64,000 nt of DNA from Osedax frankpressi (lineage: Eukaryota > Annelida > Polychaeta > Sabellida > Siboglinidae), in NCBI GenBank assembly GCA_964035775.1, contig OZ038316.1, positions 16,354,179 to 16,418,178 on the forward strand, written 5' to 3'. Every line of letters starts with the position of its first letter. Positions within the stretch are counted from its first letter, which is position 1. Below, piece after piece: positions 58,201-64,000 of the stretch. The translations under genes were made by a program, and so were the position numbers. Below the pieces are notes generated by a model. The model was not told the DNA's origin. It ran no database searches and saw only the letters and a list, made by a program, of their open reading frames with translations.

Positions 58201-61200
58201 TATTAACTGTATTATTAACTGTATTATTAACTGTATTATTAACTGTATTATTAACTGTATTATTAACTGTATTATTAACTGTATTATTAACTGTATTATT
58301 AACTGTATTATTAACTGTATTATTAACTGTATTATTAACTGTATTATTAACTGTATTATTAACTGTATTATTAACTGTATTATTAACTGTATTATTAACT
58401 GTATTATTAACTGTATTATTAACTGTATTATTAACTGTATTATTAACTGTATTATTAACTGTATTATTAACTGTATTATTAACTGTATTATTAACTGTAT
58501 TATTAACTGTATTATTAACTGTATTATTAACTGTATTATTAACTGTATTATTAACTGTATTATTAACTGTATTATTAACTGTATTATTAACTGTATTATT
58601 AACTGTATTATTAACTGTATTATTAACTGTATTATTAACTGTATTATTAACTGTATTATTAACTGTATTATTAACTGTATTATTAACTGTATTATTAACT
58701 GTATTATTAACTGTATTATTAACTGTATTATTAACTGTATTATTAACTGTATTATTAACTGTATTATTAACTGTATTATTAACTGTATTATTAACTGTAT
58801 TATTAACTGTATTATTAACTGTATTATTAACTGTATTATTAACTGTATTATTAACTGTATTATTAACTGTATTATTAACTGTATTATTAACTGTATTATT
58901 AACTGTATTATTAACTGTATTATTAACTGTATTATTAACTGTATTATTAACTGTATTATTAACAGTATTATTAACTGTATTATTAACTGTATTATTAACT
59001 GTATTATTAACTATATTATTAACTGTATTATTAACTGTATTATTAACTGTATTATTAACTGTATTATTAACTGTATTATTAACTGTATTATTAACTGTAT
59101 TATTAACTGTATTATTAACTGTATTATTAACTGTATTATTAACTGTATTATTAACTATATTATTAACTGTATTATTAACTGTATTATTAACTGTATTATT
59201 AACTGTATTATTAACTGTATTATTAACTGTATTATTAACTGTATTATTAACTGTATTATTAACTGTATTATTAACTGTATTATTAACTGTATTATTAACT
59301 GTATTATTAACTGTATTATTAACTGTATTATTAACTGTATTATTAACTGTATTATTAACTGTATTATTAACTGTATTATTAACTGTATTATTAACTGTAT
59401 TATTAACTGTATTATTAACTGTATTATTAACTGTATTATTAACTGTATTATTAACTGTATTATTAACTGTATTATTAACTGTATTATTAACTGTATTATT
59501 AACTGTATTATTAACTGTATTATTAACTGTATTATTAACTGTATTATTAACTGTATTATTAACTGTATTATTAACTGTATTATTAACTGTATTATTAACT
59601 GTATTATTAACTGTATTATTAACTGTATTATTAACTGTATTATTAACTGTATTATTAACTGTATTATTAACTGTATTATTAACTGTATTATTAACTGTAT
59701 TATTAACTGTATTATTAACTGTATTATTAACTGTATTATTAACTGTATTATTAACTGTATTATTAACTGTATTATTAACTGTATTATTAACTGTATTATT
59801 AACTGTATTATTAACTGTATTATTAACTGTATTATTAACTGTATTATTAACTGTATTATTAACTGTATTATTAACTGTATTATTAACTGTATTATTAACT
59901 GTATTATTAACTGTATTATTAACTGTATTATTAACTGTATTATTAACTGTATTATTAACTGTATTATTAACTGTATTATTAACTGTATTATTAACTGTAT
60001 TATTAACTGTATTATTAACTGTATTATTAACTGTATTATTAACTGTATTATTAACTGTATTATTAACTGTATTATTAACTGTATTATTAACTGTATTATT
60101 AACTGTATTATTAACTGTATTATTAACTGTATTATTAACTGTATTATTAACTATATTATTAACTATATTATTAACTATATTATTAACTGTATTATTAACT
60201 GTATTATTAACTGTATTATTAACTGTATTATTAACTATATTATTAACTATATTATTAACTGTATTATTAACTGTATTATTAACTGTATTATTAACTGTAT
60301 TATTAACTATATTATTAACTGTATTATTAACTGTATTATTAACTGTATTATTAACTGTATTATTAACTGTATTATTAACTGTATTATTAACTGTATTATT
60401 AACTGTATTATTAACTGTATTATTAACTGTATTATTAACTGTATTATTAACTGTATTATTAACTGTATTATTAACTGTATTATTAACTGTATTATTAACT
60501 GTATTATTAACTGTATTATTAACTGTATTATTAACTGTATTATTAACTGTATTATTAACTGTATTATTAACTGTATTATTAACTGTATTATTAACTGTAT
60601 TATTAACTGTATTATTAACTGTATTATTAACTGTATTATTAACTGTATTATTAACTGTATTATTAACTGTATTATTAACTGTATTATTAACTGTATTATT
60701 AACTGTATTATTAACTGTATTATTAACTGTATTATTAACTGTATTATTAACTATATTATTAACTATATTATTAACTATATTATTAACTGTATTATTAACT
60801 GTATTATTAACTATATTATTAACTATACTATTAACTATATTATTAACTATGTTATTAACTATATTATTAACTATGTTATTAACTATATTATTAACTATAT
60901 TATTAACTATATTATTAACTATATTATTAACTATATTATTAACTATGTTATTAACTATATTATTAACTATGTTATTAACTATATTATTAACTATATTATT
61001 AACTATATTATTAACTATATTATTAACTATATTATTAACAAGTTATTATAAATCATCAACCTGCTGAAGTTGCATAACTTGCTGTTTGGGAAATAGTGTC
61101 TTGTTGATCATCGAGGTCATTGCAACTGGGGAAAAGAGAACCGATTATGGAATAAATATGATGGTATACGTAAAGTCAAAACATAGAGTGAGTAAGAATG

Positions 61201-63758
61201 AGAACAGAGTAAGTTTGAATGGGAAGGGAATGAGATAAAGTCATAGGAGAAGAAGTGTCCATTGTGTTAGAACTAATAATGGAATTATTGAGGTATGAGC
61301 AATACAAGACTGAATAATTGCAACTGGAATTACCTGCCGATGTGAGACTGCGGAGCTCTAGGAGGAAGTGAATTGCATATTCCATTTGACGTTTTTCTGT
61401 CTCCTTCATCTCCGTCGAAGTCTAGCGGCTTGAGAGGTTTCTTGTTTGAAAACGCTTTCGTGAACGAACTCCTCAACTGTAATTAGCCAACCATTGTTAA
61501 GATTAAGATAGTAATTAATCAGTGATATCAGATTACTTATAAGATAGACCATAAACAATAACAATTTAGTATTAGATTATAAACTTCGATTAATAAATTA
61601 TTAAAATAAATAAAATTAAAAAAATATTGATTCAGAACAAATTCTATTATATGAAATATATTATGAAACTAACCCAGTTCTTCTTTTTCTTCTTGAGTGA
61701 CAGGTCATTGAAATCAACATTCGACGAGTGCTGACTGGTGGCGCTACATGCGGAGGAAAGAGAATTCAACGAAGCCACACTTTCCGCAGAAGATAGTTTC
61801 CTTCCTGTGAAAAGAATAAGATATGATGATGATACTCACTTATAATCATATTTTATAATTTGCGATATTAATTCGTAATTTAGTAAATTAATTTATTATT
61901 TACTTCGCAATTCTACTTTACACAACAATCTACTTCACTCTATTTACTCTGCAATGTACCCTGCAATTTACGCTAATTAAGTAATTTATCAGCAATTCAC
62001 TCATTTATAACTGACGTTATCATAAAATACGTATAGTGGTACCTGGCTGCGAGATGCTGTGAGATTTAGGTCGACACGGGGTCGAAGGTAAGGAGAGATC
62101 GTGGTGGTGATGCGAGTGAGAGGAGTAGTGGTGCAAGTGTTGTCCAATTGGTGTTGATGAGGCTCCGGCTGTATACTGGTTGTGTTGCCGTTGAACTCCT
62201 TCCAAGGTCTTACGCAGGTCGCTGAGTTCGCAGTCCTGTAAACAGTAAAGGTCAACTGAAGTTCATCGATGGTTTAGGTTAAGTTGATCGATGTTCTGGG
62301 TAATTCTATCTTAGTATATTGTTCACTAAATCATAATAGTCTTAATAGATATAATGAAGATGGTAATCATAGTTAGAATATGACAAGATAAGGAAATACA
62401 CAATACAATTAGAATAAGACATTATAAAGATAAAGTATCAGAAGAATAAAGTTAGATGAAGCTAAGATAATGAAATATGATAATATAGTAATAATATAAT
62501 GAAGTAAGTTAATTGAAAGACAATGAAAAAATATACAAAATTACAAGATTAAGTTAAAGAAAAAGATAAGATAAACACAAGAAAGGTCAATAGAAAGGCA
62601 ATATTTGGAAATGATAAGATAAGGTCAATTTAATGATAAGATAGATAAGAATAATACAAAGAAATAACAATAACCTTTTGTTCGCTACTCGATGACAATG
62701 AATGTAGTCGTTTGCTCATATTCATTAAACTTTGCTCAAAAGCACTAACAACTTGCACCTAATGAGAAGTTATTTACTAATTAATCAGTAAATCTATTAT
62801 CTAATTAATATATAGTTAATAGCATAAATGATGATCTAGTTAATGACCTAATTAATAGTCTAGTTAATGACCTAGTTAATAACTCAGTTAATAGCTTTAG
62901 TAATACTCTAGTTAATGGTCTAGTTAATGGTCTAGTTAATGACCTTGTTACTGACATATTTACTAGCGGGTACAAACATTAGTACTCAATTGAGAGGTCA
63001 AATTGTGAACTTTCAACTTTGCAGAATCGAGTTCTTTCTTCAGCTTCTTGATTTCCAATAATTGTTTTTCTTCATTCTATTTATATTTCATTTTATTATA
63101 TTTGTGGAATATAACGAGTGAATAGGTAGTAGTGAGCGAGGAGACGGGAAGAGATTGAGGAGGCAGGAATAGAGAAAGAAAGAAATACGATAGGGAGAGG
63201 AAGTAGTAAGAGACTGAGGAGGCAGGAAGAGAGAGAGGAGGCAGAATAGTAGAATGGCTTCAGGTGTTCTCAAAGCTCGCGTCATGAAGTCAAAACAGAC
63301 TTGTTACAGCGCAGTAGTACAAGTCTTGGCTAGTGGGTGATGTAGTGGGCGTGGTTAACTAACTGTAGAGTGCATAGAACTGGAGCTGGACACCAGCGAC
63401 AGCGACGAGCCACGCAAATCATCATCTGGCGAGCGCGGTTCCACTTGACCGCCCAACTGAGAATATAACTCCCCGGATTGCAGGCTAGTGGGTCGAGATG
63501 CTTGATCACCAGGAGCCCTACTCGATAGACCTTTAGAATGTAGGCGGGGCTTAGGATGAGTATAGCGTAGTAGAGTTAATGTAGTCGGGTTAATCTAGTA
63601 GGACTAGTGCGGTTAAGTATTATGTAACTTCTAAAAATAGCTAAACTAAATGTAGTCGTCTGTTTACCGTAATCTTTCTTCGGAGATCTGCAAGTCACAT
63701 TTTCCAACGCATTGCCGAGGGACGTCTGTCTGTCTCGATTCAATATATTGCGACTTGC
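52249..63758 (-). CDS. NAV2: neuron navigator (NAV/unc-53 family), C-terminal part, 23 exons
   Basis: Exons 5' to 3': 63758-63668, 63530-63364, 63076-63011, 62758-62675, 62235-62043, 61804-61674, 61476-61334, 61125-61061, 57701-57589, 57349-57238, 57131-56950, 55845-55752, 55644-55494, 55354-55250, 55004-54865, 54761-54659, 54420-54318, 54116-54054, 53888-53762, 53473-53355, 53123-52928, 52662-52613, 52323-52249. They sum to 891 codons with TGA. Navigators bind microtubule ends and guide neurites. Seen in order: Ser-rich stretch, coiled coils (VVSAFEQSLMNMSKRL), basic KKKKKNWLRSSFTKAF, coiled coil (MALTDVRLEALTSAHQLDQM), then the AAA+ region: PELLPCGYLVED, Walker A GPSGTGKS (residues 546-553), CPYIIGTMQHTS, FRWILCANHCEP, WDDPTRWVAETYPW and the end YSMLLKLKEA. 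The actin-binding CH domain would lie beyond the window. NAV1, 2 and 3 cannot be distinguished; an invertebrate probably has one copy, so the symbol is a family label. Confidence 0.92.
53124..53354 (-). other. navigator intron with ggttagg-type degenerate repeats
   Basis: The first 100 bases on plus (53130-53240) contain gaggttgtta and ggttaggatag variants. There is no gene. Confidence 0.55.
54659..55354 (-). other. AAA+ nucleotide-binding core of the navigator (exons 14-16)
   Basis: Exon 55354-55250 holds RRVILSGPSGTGKSFLAQKL, a clean Walker A. Exon 54761-54659 holds MPGIIILESLHNV at the Walker B position. Human navigators have ILDNL or LLDDL there, so the usual first acidic residue is Glu here instead of Asp. 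Exon 54420-54318 follows with PYIIGTMQHTSNSSTNLQLH, the sensor-1 region. The exon between (55004-54865) reads TFNIAGQSTKDLKQYL. Confidence 0.88.
55846..56949 (-). repeat. 17-bp array (sense ATTACTAACCACACCCC) filling a navigator intron
   Basis: About 45 regular units at 55880-56640 (plus strand 'taatggggtgtggttag') are followed by degenerate ones to 56890. On the gene's sense strand every unit holds TACTAAC, the textbook branch-site consensus, and no AG. I found no AG on the sense strand from just inside the donor to the true acceptor (about 1.1 kb). The last unit merges into 'ccatcctaaccacatcc' just before the acceptor at 55846-55847. Confidence 0.93.
57391..57560 (-). repeat. about 54-bp repeat (ctctgcctgaccatatccac...), three copies, navigator intron
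   Basis: Pyrimidine-rich on plus and therefore purine-rich on the sense strand of the gene. It lies in intron 57350-57588. Confidence 0.85.
57718..61040 (-). repeat. 12-bp array (TATTATTAACTG), about 277 copies, filling a navigator intron
   Basis: Almost perfectly homogeneous for 3.3 kb. Variation is limited to G/A (taactG to taactA) at both ends and a few internal sites, plus two CAG/CTG changes at 57894 and 58963. It fills nearly all of intron 57702-61060 between two navigator exons whose phases match across it. On the sense strand the unit is ACAGTTAATAAT. The 72-codon frame at 60849 is an artefact. Confidence 0.98.
62236..62674 (-). other. navigator intron, no gene seen
   Basis: AT-rich, purine-rich on plus ('agataagg'-like runs). 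Donor gttatt lies at 62674 of the preceding exon. Confidence 0.55.
62820..62945 (-). repeat. degenerate 'agttaatgacct' repeat, navigator intron
   Basis: About nine imperfect 10-15 base units (agttaatagtct, agttaatggtct). On the sense strand they read ATTAACTAG and ATTAACTGAG, again branch-site-like. Confidence 0.7.
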
Positions 63759-63764
63759 CTGGAG

Positions 63765-64000
63765 ATTATTTAGTTAGGGATGATTTAGTTGGAGATTATT
63801 TAGTTTGAGATTATTTAGTTGGAGATGATTTAGTTGGAGATTATTTAGTTGGAGATGATTTAATTGGAGATGATTTAGTTGGAGATTATTTAATTGGGGA
63901 TTATTTAATTGGGGATTATTTAGTTGGAGATGATTTAGTTGTGGATGATTTAGTTGGAGATGATTTAGTTGGAGAATATTTAATTGGGGATTATTTAGTT
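63765..64000 (-). repeat. 15-bp array (sense AACTAAATAATCTCC) abutting an acceptor, runs off the window
   Basis: About 16 units ('gattatttagttgga' on plus) begin right at the acceptor of exon 63758 and continue past the window end. On the sense strand the intron end reads AACTAAATAATCTCCAG, that is, one repeat unit plus AG. Confidence 0.93.

Noticed and set aside
60849-61067. 72-codon frame MLLTILLT... as a membrane peptide
   Set aside because: It is the 12-bp array read on the wrong strand of the navigator intron.

Overview
The window is AT-rich nuclear DNA from an invertebrate metazoan. It carries spliced genes with GT-AG introns, the standard code, and orthologues of four conserved animal genes, including a neuron navigator. 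I cannot name the phylum from this sequence. I rebuilt all four gene models by hand from similarity to remembered human proteins plus splice sites. In every chain the codon phase closes exactly from exon to exon.

Layout: (1) 2889-15295, plus strand: the 3' part (707 codons including stop) of an AP2-associated kinase (AAK1/BMP2K, Numb-associated kinase family), whose 5' part lies before the window. (2) 17231-40454, plus strand: a complete CMTR1-like mRNA cap-1 2'-O-methyltransferase of about 758 residues in 21 exons. It has a G-patch, an FtsJ/RFTS domain with an intact K-D-K triad, a guanylyltransferase-like part and a WW-like end. (3) 41012-50188, minus strand: a complete TM9SF3 (581 residues, 13 exons), tail to tail with CMTR1. 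(4) 52249-63758, minus strand: the C-terminal 890 residues (23 exons) of a neuron navigator (NAV1/2/3, unc-53 family), ending in its AAA+ region; the 5' part lies beyond the window. The four genes have unrelated housekeeping, trafficking and cytoskeletal roles, and nothing suggests an operon.

The striking feature is what fills the introns. About 40% of the window (my estimate) is tandem repeat, nearly all of it inside introns, and almost every large intron has its own unrelated unit: 72 bp at 1-2438, 21 bp at 3.7-4.1 kb, 25 bp at 5.9-9.8 kb, 13 bp at 10.1-11.9 kb, 20 bp at 18 kb, a CTCCCT tract at 19.3-20.4 kb, about 20 bp at 23.8-25.3 kb, a G-free 13 bp array at 28.1-36.8 kb (with a 200-base assembly gap), 37 bp at 46 kb, 17 bp at 55.9-56.9 kb, 12 bp at 57.7-61.0 kb and 15 bp from 63.8 kb to the window end. 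Several arrays abut a 3' splice site and look like multiplied pieces of it: branch point plus pyrimidine tract, acceptor copies, or acceptor plus the first exon bases. One array repeats a perfect TACTAAC box on the sense strand in every unit, in an intron that is otherwise AG-free for about 1.1 kb. I consider this the most interesting signal in the window.

Minor elements are a MITE-like inverted-repeat element at 27.1-27.7 kb, a cluster of short AT-rich inverted repeats at 51.1-51.7 kb with a relative near 15.9 kb, and a decayed tRNA-like SINE head at 36.9 kb. I saw no tRNA or rRNA gene, no CRISPR array, no virus-like element and no complete autonomous transposon.
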